Source: Solitalea canadensis DSM 3403 (lineage in GTDB: Bacteria; Bacteroidota; Bacteroidia; Sphingobacteriales; Sphingobacteriaceae). From it: a stretch of 64,000 nucleotides of DNA. A program made the position numbers and the translations under genes. Positions 45,793-55,085 of this stretch are shown here, one piece after another; the first letter of the stretch is position 1; each line of letters starts with the position of its first letter. The notes below the pieces were generated by a model. That model had not been told where the DNA came from. It worked only from the letters and a program-made list of their open reading frames with translations, and did no database searches. The stretch spans positions 4,786,669 to 4,850,668 of the forward strand of contig NC_017770.1 of assembly GCF_000242635.2 (NCBI RefSeq), in the 5' to 3' direction.

Positions 45793-46842
45793 ATGAAAAT
45801 TACACGCGAACTCAACGGAAAAACATCAGATGGTCAACAACTTGAATTAGTAACACTAGAGAACGACCATAAAACGATTGTAAAGGTTACAAATCTTGGT
45901 GGAATCATAACTTCAATGATTTTTAATTCAAAGAATGGTGAGCCTGTTGATATCGCTTTGGGTTTTGATAATTCATTAGATTATTTATCGCCTGAGTATT
46001 TAAAAACTGATCCTCATTTTGGTGCGGTAATTGGCCGTTATGCCAATCGAATAAAAAATGCAAAATTCCAGATCGATGGAGTTGAATATCAGCTGGCTCA
46101 AACAAACGGAGCAGATTGCCTGCATGGTGGTGTTGAAGGTTTCGATAAAAGGGTGTGGGAAATTGTAGAGATTATCGAATCTCCAGAACTAAAGGTTAAA
46201 ATGAAATATGTGAGTCCGGATGGAGAAGAAAACTTTCCAGGAAATTTAACAGTTTTCTTAACTATCGGACTAAATAATAAAGATGAAATAAGCATTGCTT
46301 TTGATGCCGAAACAGACAAGGCTACTGCTGTAAACTTGACGCATCATGGCTACTTTAACCTGAATGGAGGAAAAGGGCAAATAGGAGACCATCTGCTGAC
46401 CTTGAATTCCTCTAATTACCTAGAGCAGGATGCTAATTATGTTACAAATGGTAACCTGGTAAATGTAAAAGGAACTGCTCATGATTTCACCAGTGAAAAA
46501 CCAATTAACCGAGATTGGGATGAAAAAGAAGGTTACGATCAATCATTTGTGATTGATGATAAAGCTGACGGGTTAAAATTTGCTGCAAAAGCCAGCTCGA
46601 AAGAAACCGGAATCGTATTTGAAGTATTTACTACTGATCCGGTAGTGCATCTTTATTGCGGTTTGTACATTCCGGAAATTGAAGGAAAATATGGAATTAA
46701 TTATGGCCGTTATTCTGCATTTTGTCTCGAAACACAGATTCACCCAAATGCAATTAATGTTCCTTCATTCCCAAATACCGTTTTGCGTCCTGGAGAGAAA
46801 ATGCACAGTGAAACAGTTTACAAATTAAGTTATGCTGATTAA
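45793..46842 (+). CDS. galM: Aldose 1-epimerase (galactose mutarotase)
   Basis: The 349-residue product has FGAVIGRYANRI, LHGG with the catalytic His region, NLTHHGYFNL with the second His, and the C-terminal LETQIHPNA with catalytic Glu. It converts beta- to alpha-galactose for galK, encoded divergently. There is no signal peptide, so it is cytosolic. It overlaps the next gene by 11 bp. Confidence 0.95.
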   Translation: MKITRELNGKTSDGQQLELVTLENDHKTIVKVTNLGGIITSMIFNSKNGEPVDIALGFDNSLDYLSPEYLKTDPHFGAVIGRYANRIKNAKFQIDGVEYQLAQTNGADCLHGGVEGFDKRVWEIVEIIESPELKVKMKYVSPDGEENFPGNLTVFLTIGLNNKDEISIAFDAETDKATAVNLTHHGYFNLNGGKGQIGDHLLTLNSSNYLEQDANYVTNGNLVNVKGTAHDFTSEKPINRDWDEKEGYDQSFVIDDKADGLKFAAKASSKETGIVFEVFTTDPVVHLYCGLYIPEIEGKYGINYGRYSAFCLETQIHPNAINVPSFPNTVLRPGEKMHSETVYKLSYAD

Positions 46843-47347
46843 GTTAAAACGCTGCGAATTACGTCCCTGGCAATCGGGAGATGAGCAGTCTTTAATTAAG
46901 AATGCTAACAGTAAAAAAGTATGGGACAACGTTAGAGATTATTTCCCGCACCCGTACACGTTAAAGGATGCTGAAGAATGGATAGTTAGAAACCGTGATG
47001 TAGATCCTGCTGTTAACCTGGCAATTGTAGTTGATGGACAAGCTGCAGGTGGTATTGGTATTGTTGTCAAAGAAGACGTTTCAAGAATAAATGCAGAAAT
47101 AGGATATTGGCTAGGTGAAGATTATTGGAACCGAAATATTATGACAGAAGCAGTTTCTGCCATGGTTGATTATTCGTTTGACAATTTTGATGTTATAAGA
47201 ATTTATGCGGAAGTATTTGAAAAGAATTACGCATCAAGAAAAGTACTTCAAAAAGCCGGTTTTTTAGAAGAAGCCATATTGCGTTTCAGCGTGATAAAAA
47301 ATAATGAAATAATGGATTCCTATGTATATTCTATTCTAAGGGATTAA
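46832..47347 (+). CDS. GNAT family N-acetyltransferase
   Basis: The 171-residue product resembles RimJ/RimL-type GNAT proteins: LRPWQSGDEQSL at the start, the acetyl-CoA region AEIGYWLGEDYWNRNIMTEA, and ASRKVLQKAGFLEE. It transfers acetyl groups from acetyl-CoA; the substrate (protein N-terminus or small molecule) is unknown. The 11-bp overlap with galM means they are cotranscribed, but no metabolic link is evident. Confidence 0.9.
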   Translation: MLIKLKRCELRPWQSGDEQSLIKNANSKKVWDNVRDYFPHPYTLKDAEEWIVRNRDVDPAVNLAIVVDGQAAGGIGIVVKEDVSRINAEIGYWLGEDYWNRNIMTEAVSAMVDYSFDNFDVIRIYAEVFEKNYASRKVLQKAGFLEEAILRFSVIKNNEIMDSYVYSILRD

Positions 47348-47355
47348 ATAAATTC

Positions 47356-47388
47356 CGGCTCCTCTGTTCAATCTGGTCAGAGGAGCCG
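47356..47388. terminator. Bidirectional hairpin terminator
   Basis: CGGCTCCTCTG pairs with CAGAGGAGCCG over an 11-base loop, with AAAAATTT after it. It lies between the GNAT gene and the convergent MBL hydrolase. Confidence 0.85.
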
Positions 47389-47414
47389 AAAAATTTATCT
47401 TAATTAACTCTTTA

Positions 47415-48095
47415 TTATTCAAGGTTCAGGCTATTGCCAATCGGAACAAGATGTAACTCTTTTCCTTCTACAGCAAACAATTGTTTCGAGGCCTCGTGGT
47501 CAATTTTAATGAATCCGAAGGTATCATAATGTACCCCAATCACTTTGTCACAATTAAGCATTGATGATGCCACTGCAGCTTGTTGTGCGTCCATGGTGAA
47601 ATTATCTCCAACAGGTAAAATAGCCCAGTTAATGGCATGTAAACGACCAAACAGTTGCATGTCTGAGAATAGTGCAGTGTCGCCAGCGTAATAAACGGTT
47701 TTGCCATTGGAAGTAATGATGAAACCTCCCGGCTCGCCGCCATATGTTCCATCGCCGAAACTGCTGCTATGCAAGGCCTGTACATATTTCACCACTCCGA
47801 AATCAAAGTTCCATTTTCCTCCAAAATTCATTGGATGACCGTGAAAGCCTTTTGCTTCATAATAACTTACGATTTCAAAATTGGATATAATTTTGGCGCC
47901 TGTATTTTTAGCTATAAATTCAACATCAGCCGTATGGTCCGAGTGGGCATGTGAGATAAGGATATAATCAGCCTTAATTTTACTTACATCGATATGTTTA
48001 GCCAACTCATTCCCTGTAATAAAAGGATCAAATAATAAGGTTTTGCCACCTGTTTCAATGGAAAAACAAGAGTGTCCATAATATGTAAATTTCAT
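47415..48095 (-). CDS. Metallo-beta-lactamase fold hydrolase (UPF0173-like)
   Basis: The 226-residue product opens with MKFTYYGHSCFSIETGGKT and has SHAHSDHTADVEF (metal ligands), YYAGDTALF with Asp, and GVHYDTFG with His, all as in UPF0173 metal-dependent hydrolases. The reaction is unknown. The gene is followed, at a 14-bp distance upstream, by the CMD gene (48110) on the same strand, so they are probably cotranscribed. Confidence 0.88.
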   Translation of the reverse strand: MKFTYYGHSCFSIETGGKTLLFDPFITGNELAKHIDVSKIKADYILISHAHSDHTADVEFIAKNTGAKIISNFEIVSYYEAKGFHGHPMNFGGKWNFDFGVVKYVQALHSSSFGDGTYGGEPGGFIITSNGKTVYYAGDTALFSDMQLFGRLHAINWAILPVGDNFTMDAQQAAVASSMLNCDKVIGVHYDTFGFIKIDHEASKQLFAVEGKELHLVPIGNSLNLE

Positions 48096-48109
48096 TTCTA
48101 TAGTGTTAG

Positions 48110-48454
48110 CTATTCTTCGTTTAATTCATCCCAATATTCAACAGCTCTGCGGTAATGCGGAATAACAATGGAGCCTCCCACCAGCATGGCAATCATAAAG
48201 GTTTCATTCATTTCTTCATGATTGACACCTGCCTCTTTGCATTTGCCTAGATGATATTTAATACAATCATCACAACGTAAAACCATTGATGCAACTAAAC
48301 CCAATAATTCCTTGGTTTTAACATCTAAAGCCCCTTCCGCGTAAGAGGTAGTATCAAGTGCATAAAAACGCTTTATGTTAGTATTGGCAGTTTCCATCAC
48401 ACGCTCATTCATGCGTGTGCGGTAATCATTGAATTCGTTTATTAACTTTCCCAT
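48110..48454 (-). CDS. Carboxymuconolactone decarboxylase / AhpD-like protein
   Basis: The 114-residue helical protein has the CMD fold with CDDCIKYHLGKC, a CxxC plus His pattern like the peroxidase-reducing AhpD site. It could reduce peroxides or act as a decarboxylase; the CxxC-H supports a redox role. It is translated just upstream of the MBL hydrolase gene. Size is normal for the single-domain family. Confidence 0.85.
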   Translation of the reverse strand: MGKLINEFNDYRTRMNERVMETANTNIKRFYALDTTSYAEGALDVKTKELLGLVASMVLRCDDCIKYHLGKCKEAGVNHEEMNETFMIAMLVGGSIVIPHYRRAVEYWDELNEE

Positions 48455-48468
48455 AAATTTTATTTGGC

Positions 48469-48521
48469 GATTACACCGATTTTTCTTGTTAGTGGTGTTA
48501 TAATGGATTACACCGATTTTT
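48469..48521. repeat. Paired GATTACACCGATTTTT repeats
   Basis: Identical 16-mers at 48469-48484 and 48506-48521, 37 bp apart, lie between the CMD gene and the ATL gene. The unit is the reverse complement of the repeat pair at 36429-36466. Between them is TTAGTGGTGTTATAATG. Confidence 0.75.
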
Positions 48522-48535
48522 ATTTAAGCTCTTGA

Positions 48536-48868
48536 CTACAATAACTCTACTTCCGGATCCCAGTAATGTGTCTTGAAATTCTGAATTTTATCGTTTACTA
48601 CGGTAATTCCTTCTTGATTTAGTAAATCTTCCATTAATGAAGGAGGTGTGAAAAAGTGCTTGCCGGATAGTTCTCCATTTCTGTTTACAACTCGATGTGC
48701 TGGCACGGGAGGTTTCAAACTACCTGCGCCATTCATGGCCCAGCCCACCTGTCTTGAAGCTCCGGGAGCCCCCAGGAATTTCGCAATTGCTCCGTAAGAG
48801 GTAACCCTTCCCGGAGGAACTAAACGAACAACTTCATACACCTGTTGGAAAAAATTTTGATTATCCAT
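48536..48868 (-). CDS. Alkyltransferase-like DNA-binding protein (ATL)
   Basis: The 110-residue protein is the DNA-binding half of the MGMT/Ogt family: VPPGRVTSYGAIAKFLGAP and RQVGWAMNG form the helix-turn-helix, but the reactive Cys of PCHR is Ala here (PAHRVV). Such ATL proteins bind O6-alkylguanine without repairing it and flag it for nucleotide excision repair. uvrB lies downstream in the same window but is not linked. Confidence 0.9.
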   Translation of the reverse strand: MDNQNFFQQVYEVVRLVPPGRVTSYGAIAKFLGAPGASRQVGWAMNGAGSLKPPVPAHRVVNRNGELSGKHFFTPPSLMEDLLNQEGITVVNDKIQNFKTHYWDPEVELL

Positions 48869-48945
48869 TAGTTAACAATAAAAAATGATGAGGGTTTTAG
48901 GAATTGAAATTTAGGAAAAAAGAAGGAAAGATTCTATGGTGCCGG

Positions 48946-49102
48946 CGCAAAGCCGCTAAGACGCCAAGAATAATTTACGATATGATTTTAGCCAGATCGA
49001 ATACTAATCCATAAAATAGATATCCTTAGCGACTTTGCGAGTCCCCATTTTCTTAAACTTATCTCAAGATTAGATTATTCTTATCGTCTTTGCGACTTTG
49101 CG
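48946..49102. repeat. MITE-like element with 29-bp inverted ends
   Basis: The ends at 48946-48974 and 49074-49102 are inverted copies matching at 25 of 29 positions (core CGCAAAG.CGC.AAGACG..AAGAATAAT). A third internal copy of the core reads CTTAGCGACTTTGCGAG (49025-49041). No ORF is inside. It lies just upstream of mqnB, whose start (49140) is outside the element. Confidence 0.7.
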
Positions 49103-49139
49103 TGCATTTATTCCTTTTAGTCTTTTATTTTTGCCCTTC

Positions 49140-49766
49140 ATGAAAATATTAGTAGTTGCCGCCACCGAGGCTGAGATCCGACCCTTCCTTGATACTAATC
49201 CCGCTTGTGATGTATTGATTACCGGAGTGGGTATGGTCGCTACTACTTATCAGCTTACCCGTAAACTATCCGCTGAAAAGTATGACTTGGTGATAAATGT
49301 AGGTATTGCCGGAAGCTTTGATGGCTCTATTGAGTTGGGAAGCGTGGTTGAGGTGATTTCAGATGGTTTTCCTGAATTAGGAGCCGAAGATGGAGAAAAC
49401 TTTATCGACTTGTTTAGCATGGGCTTTGTAAGTCCAGATGATGCTCCATTCAAAAACAAAAGACTTGAAAATTCCTTTCTTATGGAGGAACTGCCAAAAG
49501 TAGGAGGCATAACCGTTAATAAGGTACATGGAAATGAGGTGAGTATTGCTAAAGCGTTGAAGCTGTTTCCGGCTGAAGTAGAATCCATGGAAGGAGCCGC
49601 CTTTTTTTATGTGTGTTTAAGCGAAGGAGTTAAATGTGTACAACTGAGAAGTATTTCTAATTATGTTGAACGCAGAAATCGGGAATCTTGGAACATTCCG
49701 CTTGCTATAAAAAATTTAAATGCAGAATTAAAACGATTGACAGATCGTTACATACAGATAAAATAA
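49140..49766 (+). CDS. mqnB: Futalosine hydrolase
   Basis: The 208-residue product resembles MTA/SAH nucleosidase-like futalosine hydrolases: KILVVAATEAEIRPFL, NVGIAGSFDG, and SMEGAAFFYVC with the nucleosidase Glu, then SNYVERRN. It frees dehypoxanthine futalosine in the futalosine route to menaquinone. The open frame reaches a GTG at 49098 inside the repeat element; ATG 49140 gives the family start. It is followed 5 bp later by mqnD, so they form an operon. Confidence 0.92.
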   Translation: MKILVVAATEAEIRPFLDTNPACDVLITGVGMVATTYQLTRKLSAEKYDLVINVGIAGSFDGSIELGSVVEVISDGFPELGAEDGENFIDLFSMGFVSPDDAPFKNKRLENSFLMEELPKVGGITVNKVHGNEVSIAKALKLFPAEVESMEGAAFFYVCLSEGVKCVQLRSISNYVERRNRESWNIPLAIKNLNAELKRLTDRYIQIK

Positions 49767-49771
49767 CGACA

Positions 49772-50680
49772 ATGAAACTAACATTAGGGTTTTCTCCGTG
49801 TCCAAACGATACTTTTATTTTCGATGCACTGGTAAATAAAAAGATCGATACAGAGGGGCTGGATTTTGAAGTGTTTTTTGATGATGTTGAAACGTTGAAT
49901 CAAAAAGCATTCAGAGGTGAACTGGATATTACGAAATTAAGCTATCATGCTTTTGCCTACGCTGCCGACAAGTATGCGTTGCTTGATGCAGGTAGTGCGC
50001 TTGGGTTTGGAGTTGGGCCGTTGTTAATCTCAAAAACGGATGTTTGTGAAGAAACAATGACGGATAAAGATCGGATTGCTGCATGCAGTGGCCGCGAGCC
50101 GGTTACTAAACTCGTGCAACGTGTTTCTTCTGCAGTGAATGAACGTAAAATTGGTATTCCAGGTAAATATACAACAGCCAACTTTTTGTTAAGCCTGGCA
50201 TTCCCTGAAGCGAAGCAAAAGCAGGAATTAGTTTTTTCGGAAATAGAGCCTCAATTGCTGAATGATGAAATTGATCTGGGATTAATTATACATGAAAACC
50301 GATTTACCTATCAACAAAAAGGGTTAAAGAAAGTAATTGACCTAGGTGAGTATTGGGAACAATTAACGGGTTCGCCGATTCCGTTAGGTGGTATTTGTGT
50401 AAAAAGAGCGCTCCCTTTAGAAATCCAACAAAAGGTAAATCGCTTGATCAAAGAGAGTGTTGAGTTTGCTTGTAAGAACCCTAAAGCACCGTTGGAATTT
50501 GTCCGCGCTCATGCGCAAGAAATGGATGAAGAGGTGATGTATAAACACATTACAACTTATGTAAACAAGTTTTCCATCGATTTAGGAATAGAAGGACGCA
50601 AAGCAATTCAAACAATGTTTGCTATTGCTGCCGAAAAAGGAATCATTACAAAACCACAAGAAAATCTTTTCGTTTCATGA
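49772..50680 (+). CDS. mqnD: 1,4-dihydroxy-6-naphthoate synthase
   Basis: The 302-residue product starts LTLGFSPCPNDTFIFDAL and has KYTTANFLLSLAFPE and IPLGGICVKR, the MqnD signature. It makes 1,4-dihydroxy-6-naphthoate, an intermediate of menaquinone. The open frame extends upstream to 49688 inside mqnB, but ATG 49772, just after the mqnB stop, gives the normal start. Its stop overlaps the start of the next gene (ATGA). Confidence 0.93.
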   Translation: MKLTLGFSPCPNDTFIFDALVNKKIDTEGLDFEVFFDDVETLNQKAFRGELDITKLSYHAFAYAADKYALLDAGSALGFGVGPLLISKTDVCEETMTDKDRIAACSGREPVTKLVQRVSSAVNERKIGIPGKYTTANFLLSLAFPEAKQKQELVFSEIEPQLLNDEIDLGLIIHENRFTYQQKGLKKVIDLGEYWEQLTGSPIPLGGICVKRALPLEIQQKVNRLIKESVEFACKNPKAPLEFVRAHAQEMDEEVMYKHITTYVNKFSIDLGIEGRKAIQTMFAIAAEKGIITKPQENLFVS

Positions 50681-51141
50681 TAGTATTGGTCGGAGGGGCA
50701 GGACAGCCTGGAGACAATCTGGTAACTGCATTAAATGCTGCAAATTTCAATGATTTGGTAATAGTGTTTGATCATAAAAATGATAAAGGTGCATCATCCC
50801 TTAATGGAAAACGCTTTACAAAGAAAATTAGGTACAAAGAGTTAACACGTTTTCTGGATGTTAATCAATTGCATGTACAGTTTGTTATCGTAACAAGCAC
50901 TGATGGTTTTCAACAAGCAGAACCTATATGGAATACCTGCATTCAATGGGGCTTACCATTAATTGTTGCATCGACAGAGAAAACTGCATTTGATGATTTG
51001 GCTGATAAGAGTGAATTGAAGCCCTATTATTGGTCGATAATAAAATATAACGAGAAGGATATCACTGAACTTCCACGAGCAATTTTGGAGCGAATGCACG
51101 ATCGAAAGCAGCCTGGAGTTTATGAATTAGCAGGAGTGTAA
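50677..51141 (+). CDS. Small Rossmann-like protein in menaquinone operon
   Basis: The 154-residue product opens IVLVGGAGQPGDNLVTAL, close to the NAD-binding start of HldD-type epimerases, and its first 60 residues follow that pattern, including FTKKIRYKELTRF. The catalytic SYK region of an epimerase is absent, so it looks like a Rossmann domain without an active site, possibly a degraded epimerase. The 4-bp overlap with mqnD (ATGA) implies translational coupling. It could bind NAD or a quinone precursor, but that is inference. Confidence 0.55.
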   Translation: MIVLVGGAGQPGDNLVTALNAANFNDLVIVFDHKNDKGASSLNGKRFTKKIRYKELTRFLDVNQLHVQFVIVTSTDGFQQAEPIWNTCIQWGLPLIVASTEKTAFDDLADKSELKPYYWSIIKYNEKDITELPRAILERMHDRKQPGVYELAGV

Positions 51142-51220
51142 TCCAGGATAAAATCTTCGGTTTTCTTCACTTTGATGAACATTTAGTATTTTGAATCTAA
51201 AATAGGAAAGGGGGCTGTTT

Positions 51221-51904
51221 ATGATTGCTGATATACAAACATTAAAAACAATTCTGTTAAATACCAAGAAAGCATCTGTTGTTGATTTCGATCCCACTTC
51301 TGAAAAGCTATTTCAAGTTAGTTTTCAAAAGATAAATGGCGAGTTGACTTTAGATGTTATTGCTGATATTCACAAATTCTCCGATTGGGTGGATGCAAAA
51401 CGCATAAACTCCGGTTCGAAGTTTGGTATTGGTGGTTATGACGAGTACAGAGAGATTTATGGCGTTAGCAGTCACTTTGACACGGGCGAAGAACCACGAA
51501 GATTACACTTAGGTATTGATATTTGGGGACCTGCCGGAACTGTGATCTATGCTCCTATTGACGGTGTTGTTCATAGCTTCAAAAATAATGACAATTTTGG
51601 TGATTATGGTCCGACAATTATTCTTAAGCATCAGGTTGAAGGTTTTGAATTTTATTCATTATACGGACACCTTTCCCTTGAAAGTCTTGCTGGATTAGCA
51701 GAAGGAATGCACATAAACGCTGGGCAGAAAATAGCCAGTTTAGGTGATTACACGGTTAATGGCGGCTGGCCTCCGCATCTTCATTTTCAATTAATTATTA
51801 ATATGGAAGGTTATTATGGCGATTATCCCGGTGTATGCAAACTGTCCGAAAGAGATAAATACCTTGCGAATTGTCCTGATCCGGCCTGGCTTCTGGCATT
51901 TTAG
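51221..51904 (+). CDS. M23 (LytM-like) metallopeptidase without signal peptide
   Basis: The C-terminal half has HLGIDIWGPAGTVIYAPIDG (HxxxD metal ligands), LYGHLS and HLHFQL, the zinc-site set of M23 peptidases that cut peptidoglycan peptides. The N-terminal 90 residues are unlike known domains. No signal peptide is visible, so it appears cytosolic, which is odd for a wall-acting enzyme; some M23 domains in intracellular multidomain enzymes behave the same way. It is 80 bp after the small Rossmann gene and ends near a terminator. Confidence 0.8.
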   Translation: MIADIQTLKTILLNTKKASVVDFDPTSEKLFQVSFQKINGELTLDVIADIHKFSDWVDAKRINSGSKFGIGGYDEYREIYGVSSHFDTGEEPRRLHLGIDIWGPAGTVIYAPIDGVVHSFKNNDNFGDYGPTIILKHQVEGFEFYSLYGHLSLESLAGLAEGMHINAGQKIASLGDYTVNGGWPPHLHFQLIINMEGYYGDYPGVCKLSERDKYLANCPDPAWLLAF

Positions 51905-51972
51905 AAAAAGGAAAATAATATAAGAAAGGCGTTCTGATTAACTATGGCTTTTAAAAGAGTATAAGAACGAAA

Positions 51973-51994
51973 AATGTCGCTCTGTGGCGACATT
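51973..51994. terminator. Hairpin terminator between M23 gene and uvrB
   Basis: AATGTCGC pairs with GCGACATT over a 6-base loop, followed by AACTTTTGTT. It lies between the convergent M23 gene and uvrB. Confidence 0.75.
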
Positions 51995-52058
51995 AACTTT
52001 TGTTAGAAAAATTTTTAAAATAACTTTAAAAATCTGCATTTAGTTTATAATTAGTAGC

Positions 52059-54089
52059 TTATACTTCAAACTTTTCTTTCATCATCGTTTCCAAAGCAAA
52101 CATTTCATCACGTAACTTGGCAGCCAGCAAGAAATCCATTTCTTTAGCTGCTTTCTGCATTTCTTTACGTGTATTATCGATTGATTTTTGAAGTTCAGGC
52201 TTGGTCATGTATTCAACTATCGGATCAGCAGCAAGGGTTGGTGTTTCATTCTCCACATAAGCTTGTTGAATGCCTCCTTTAAAATCAATTACCGAAGTTT
52301 GTTCAATGATAGCCGCTTTTTCTTTGCGAACAGTTGTAGGAATGATGCCATTCTCTTCATTGTATTGAATCTGCTTTTCGCGACGACGGTTGGTTTCTGT
52401 TATGGTGCGATCCATTGAATCGGTAATTGAATCGGCATACATAATCACACGTCCATCTTGGTTCCGGGCGGCACGACCAATGGTTTGTATCAACGCGCGG
52501 TCAGATCTTAAGAAACCTTCTTTATCAGCATCTAAAATGGCCACTAATGAAACCTCTGGTAAGTCAAGTCCTTCACGAAGTAAGTTGATACCAATTAATA
52601 CATCAAATTCACCAAGTCGTAATCCTCGTAAAATTTCTACTCGTTCCAATGTTTTAACCTCAGAATGGATGTAACGACACTTGATGCCCAGTTTATCCAT
52701 GTACTTAGCCAGTTCTTCCGACATTCGCTTGGTAAGGGTAGTAACCAAAACACGGTCACCTTTCTTAACAGTGATGTCTATTTCATCTAATAGATCATCC
52801 ACCTGGTTTTGAACTGGTCTTATTTCGATTATTGGATCTAATAAACCAGTCGGACGAATAACTTGTTCAACCACTACACCTTCAGTTTTTTCAAGTTCAT
52901 AATCTCCAGGTGTTGCACTTACGTATACTGTTTGACTGGTTAAACTTTCAAATTCATTGAAATTTAGCGGACGATTATCCAAAGCTGCTGGTAAACGGAA
53001 TCCGTACTCAACCAATGAGATTTTACGTGAACGGTCGCCTCCGTACATAGCCCTTATTTGTGGAACGGTAACGTGACTTTCATCGATCACCAATAAAAAG
53101 TCATCCGGAAAATAGTCCAGCAAACAGAATGGACGCATGCCCGGTTGTCTGCCATCAAAGAAACGAGAGTAGTTCTCAATACCCGAACAATAGCCCAATT
53201 CACGCATCATTTCCAGGTCATAGTTCACCCTTTCTTCCAATCGTTTAGCTTCCAAAAAGCGCTTATCTTCGGTTAACTGGTGAAGACGCATTTGAAGTTC
53301 ATCCTGAATCGACCAAATAGCCTTGGTCATTTTCTCCTTGGGCGTAACGAAAAGATTAGCCGGAAATATGGCCAAATGATCCATACGTTCCAGCGTTTTT
53401 GCTGAAATAGGATCAATAACACTCAGTTCTTCAATATCATCACCAAAGAAAGAAATGCGATATGCAAAGTCAGCATAGGCAGGATAAACATCCACAGTAT
53501 CTCCTTTTACCCTGAACGTTCCCCGCCTGAAATCAGCAGTAGTACGTGAGTAAAGAATTTCTACCAAACGATGTAAGAAAGCATTCCTGCTGATGCGCGT
53601 ACCTACTCCTATTCGAAAAACCGAATTCGCAAAATCTTCGGGATTTCCCATACCATAAATACAGGAAACAGAAGAAACGACAATTACATCTCTGCGTCCG
53701 GACATTAAAGCAGACGTAGTTCTCAGACGTAATTTCTCAATCTCTTCATTAATCTTCAGGTCTTTTTCAATATAGGTATTTGTGGTAGGCATGTAAGCCT
53801 CCGGTTGGTAATAATCGTAATAAGAAACAAAGTAATTAACAGCATTACCCGGGAAGAACTGTTTAAATTCTCCATATAATTGTGCTGCCAGTGTTTTATT
53901 GTGGCTGAGAATAAGCGTCGGACGTTGGGTTTGCTCAATCAAATTGGCAACCGTAAACGTTTTTCCCGAACCGGTAACTCCTAGTAACGTTTGAAACAAT
54001 TCACCGTTGTTTACACCTTCGACAAGCTGACGAATTGCTTCCGGCTGGTCTCCTGTGGGTTTATATTCTGAAGTAAGTTGAAATTTCAT
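52059..54089 (-). CDS. uvrB: Excinuclease ABC subunit B
   Basis: The 676-residue helicase-like damage verifier has the P-loop [14 protein letters not shown], the beta-hairpin [16 protein letters not shown]-like DESH, and helicase motifs with QTIGRAARN. The C-terminal UVR domain ([15 protein letters not shown]) binds UvrC. The open frame extends to 54113, but ATG 54089 gives the normal [15 protein letters not shown] start. A palindrome 40 bp upstream could be its operator. It is convergent with the M23 gene. Confidence 0.97.
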   Translation of the reverse strand: MKFQLTSEYKPTGDQPEAIRQLVEGVNNGELFQTLLGVTGSGKTFTVANLIEQTQRPTLILSHNKTLAAQLYGEFKQFFPGNAVNYFVSYYDYYQPEAYMPTTNTYIEKDLKINEEIEKLRLRTTSALMSGRRDVIVVSSVSCIYGMGNPEDFANSVFRIGVGTRISRNAFLHRLVEILYSRTTADFRRGTFRVKGDTVDVYPAYADFAYRISFFGDDIEELSVIDPISAKTLERMDHLAIFPANLFVTPKEKMTKAIWSIQDELQMRLHQLTEDKRFLEAKRLEERVNYDLEMMRELGYCSGIENYSRFFDGRQPGMRPFCLLDYFPDDFLLVIDESHVTVPQIRAMYGGDRSRKISLVEYGFRLPAALDNRPLNFNEFESLTSQTVYVSATPGDYELEKTEGVVVEQVIRPTGLLDPIIEIRPVQNQVDDLLDEIDITVKKGDRVLVTTLTKRMSEELAKYMDKLGIKCRYIHSEVKTLERVEILRGLRLGEFDVLIGINLLREGLDLPEVSLVAILDADKEGFLRSDRALIQTIGRAARNQDGRVIMYADSITDSMDRTITETNRRREKQIQYNEENGIIPTTVRKEKAAIIEQTSVIDFKGGIQQAYVENETPTLAADPIVEYMTKPELQKSIDNTRKEMQKAAKEMDFLLAAKLRDEMFALETMMKEKFEV

Positions 54090-54128
54090 GTAAGTCAAAT
54101 ATAAGCAGAACAATAAATAATCATTTTT

Positions 54129-54159
54129 GATTTACAACGATTAGTTAATCGTGTAAATC
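54129..54159. promoter_or_regulatory. Near-perfect palindrome upstream of uvrB
   Basis: GATTTACAACGATTA (54129-54143) and TAATCGTGTAAATC (54146-54159) are inverted arms with a 2-bp centre and one extra A. It lies 40 bp upstream of uvrB. It might be an SOS or other operator; no LexA consensus for this group is assumed. The rest of the 336-bp gap 54090-54425 has no convincing gene. Confidence 0.45.
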
Positions 54160-54425
54160 TTTTATCAATCCATTAAAATTTGATGGACAGGGCAAAATTG
54201 CACAAGGGGTGTGACAACCGTATGTCAGCAGAAAATCAGCGTAAATTAAGTTTTTGTTTAATTTTCAGAAAATTTATTGCCGAATCTTTCAGAAACCTGT
54301 CTTTCCTCATTTTTGGTTTGCTTACTACATGTTTCTTTTGTAGGGTGAGAAATACTATTTCGTTTGAAAATTAAGAACATTAATACAACACTTTTTTCAT
54401 TAACTTAGACCAATAAACGCTCATT

Positions 54426-55070
54426 ATGATTACTATATTCAGTAAAACTAACTCAATAGCCAACCATTTTTTAGCGGAGCTGCGTCATATTGATATTCAG
54501 AGTGACCGCATGCGTTTTCGAAAAAATCTGGAGCGTTTAGGTGAGATCTTCGCTTATGAGATAAGCAAAAAGATGACTTACACCAGTGAAGAAATAGTGA
54601 CACCACTCGGAGTAGCTACAGTTCCCTTACTAAAAGAACAGCCGGTTCTTGCTACTATTTTAAGAGCTGGATTGCCCATGCATCAGGGTTTTATGAATTA
54701 TTTTGATAGAGCAGACTCTGCTTATATTGCTGCATACAGGAAAAATAAGAAAAACAGTGAGTTTGAGATAAAAGTAGAGTATTTCTCCACACCTGATATG
54801 GCCAATCGCATAGTAATTGTATCGGACCCTATGTTGGCTACCGGTAAATCAATGGTGATTGTTTGTAAGGAGCTAATGGCTCGCTTTGATATAAAAGAAC
54901 TACACTTGGTAAGCATTATTGCCAGTATCGAAGGAATTGAACATGTGCGCGCTCATTTGCCAAAGGCCAATCTATGGTTGGGTGCTGTAGACGAAGAACT
55001 AACTTCTAAAGCGTACATCGTACCTGGTTTAGGCGACGCCGGTGATCTTTGCTTTGGCGAGAAACTTTAA
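54426..55070 (+). CDS. upp: Uracil phosphoribosyltransferase
   Basis: The 214-residue product has the PRPP loop DPMLATGKSM and the uracil-binding YIVPGLGDAGDLCFG at the C-terminus. It converts uracil and PRPP to UMP for pyrimidine salvage. It is monocistronic, followed by a repeat-filled gap. Length and motifs are normal. Confidence 0.95.
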   Translation: MITIFSKTNSIANHFLAELRHIDIQSDRMRFRKNLERLGEIFAYEISKKMTYTSEEIVTPLGVATVPLLKEQPVLATILRAGLPMHQGFMNYFDRADSAYIAAYRKNKKNSEFEIKVEYFSTPDMANRIVIVSDPMLATGKSMVIVCKELMARFDIKELHLVSIIASIEGIEHVRAHLPKANLWLGAVDEELTSKAYIVPGLGDAGDLCFGEKL

Positions 55071-55085
55071 TTCATTTAAGAATTC

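Noticed and set aside
49098-49139. GTG 49098 as mqnB start
   Set aside because: The start lies in the MITE-like element and adds an unlike leader; ATG 49140 gives the family start.
49688-49771. ATG 49688 as mqnD start
   Set aside because: It lies inside mqnB and adds 28 residues without family likeness; ATG 49772 starts the usual MKLTLGFSPCPND.
54180-54374. Possible 64-residue ORF upstream of upp
   Set aside because: It has no family likeness, a composition like the surrounding AT-rich gap, and overlaps no clear start signal.
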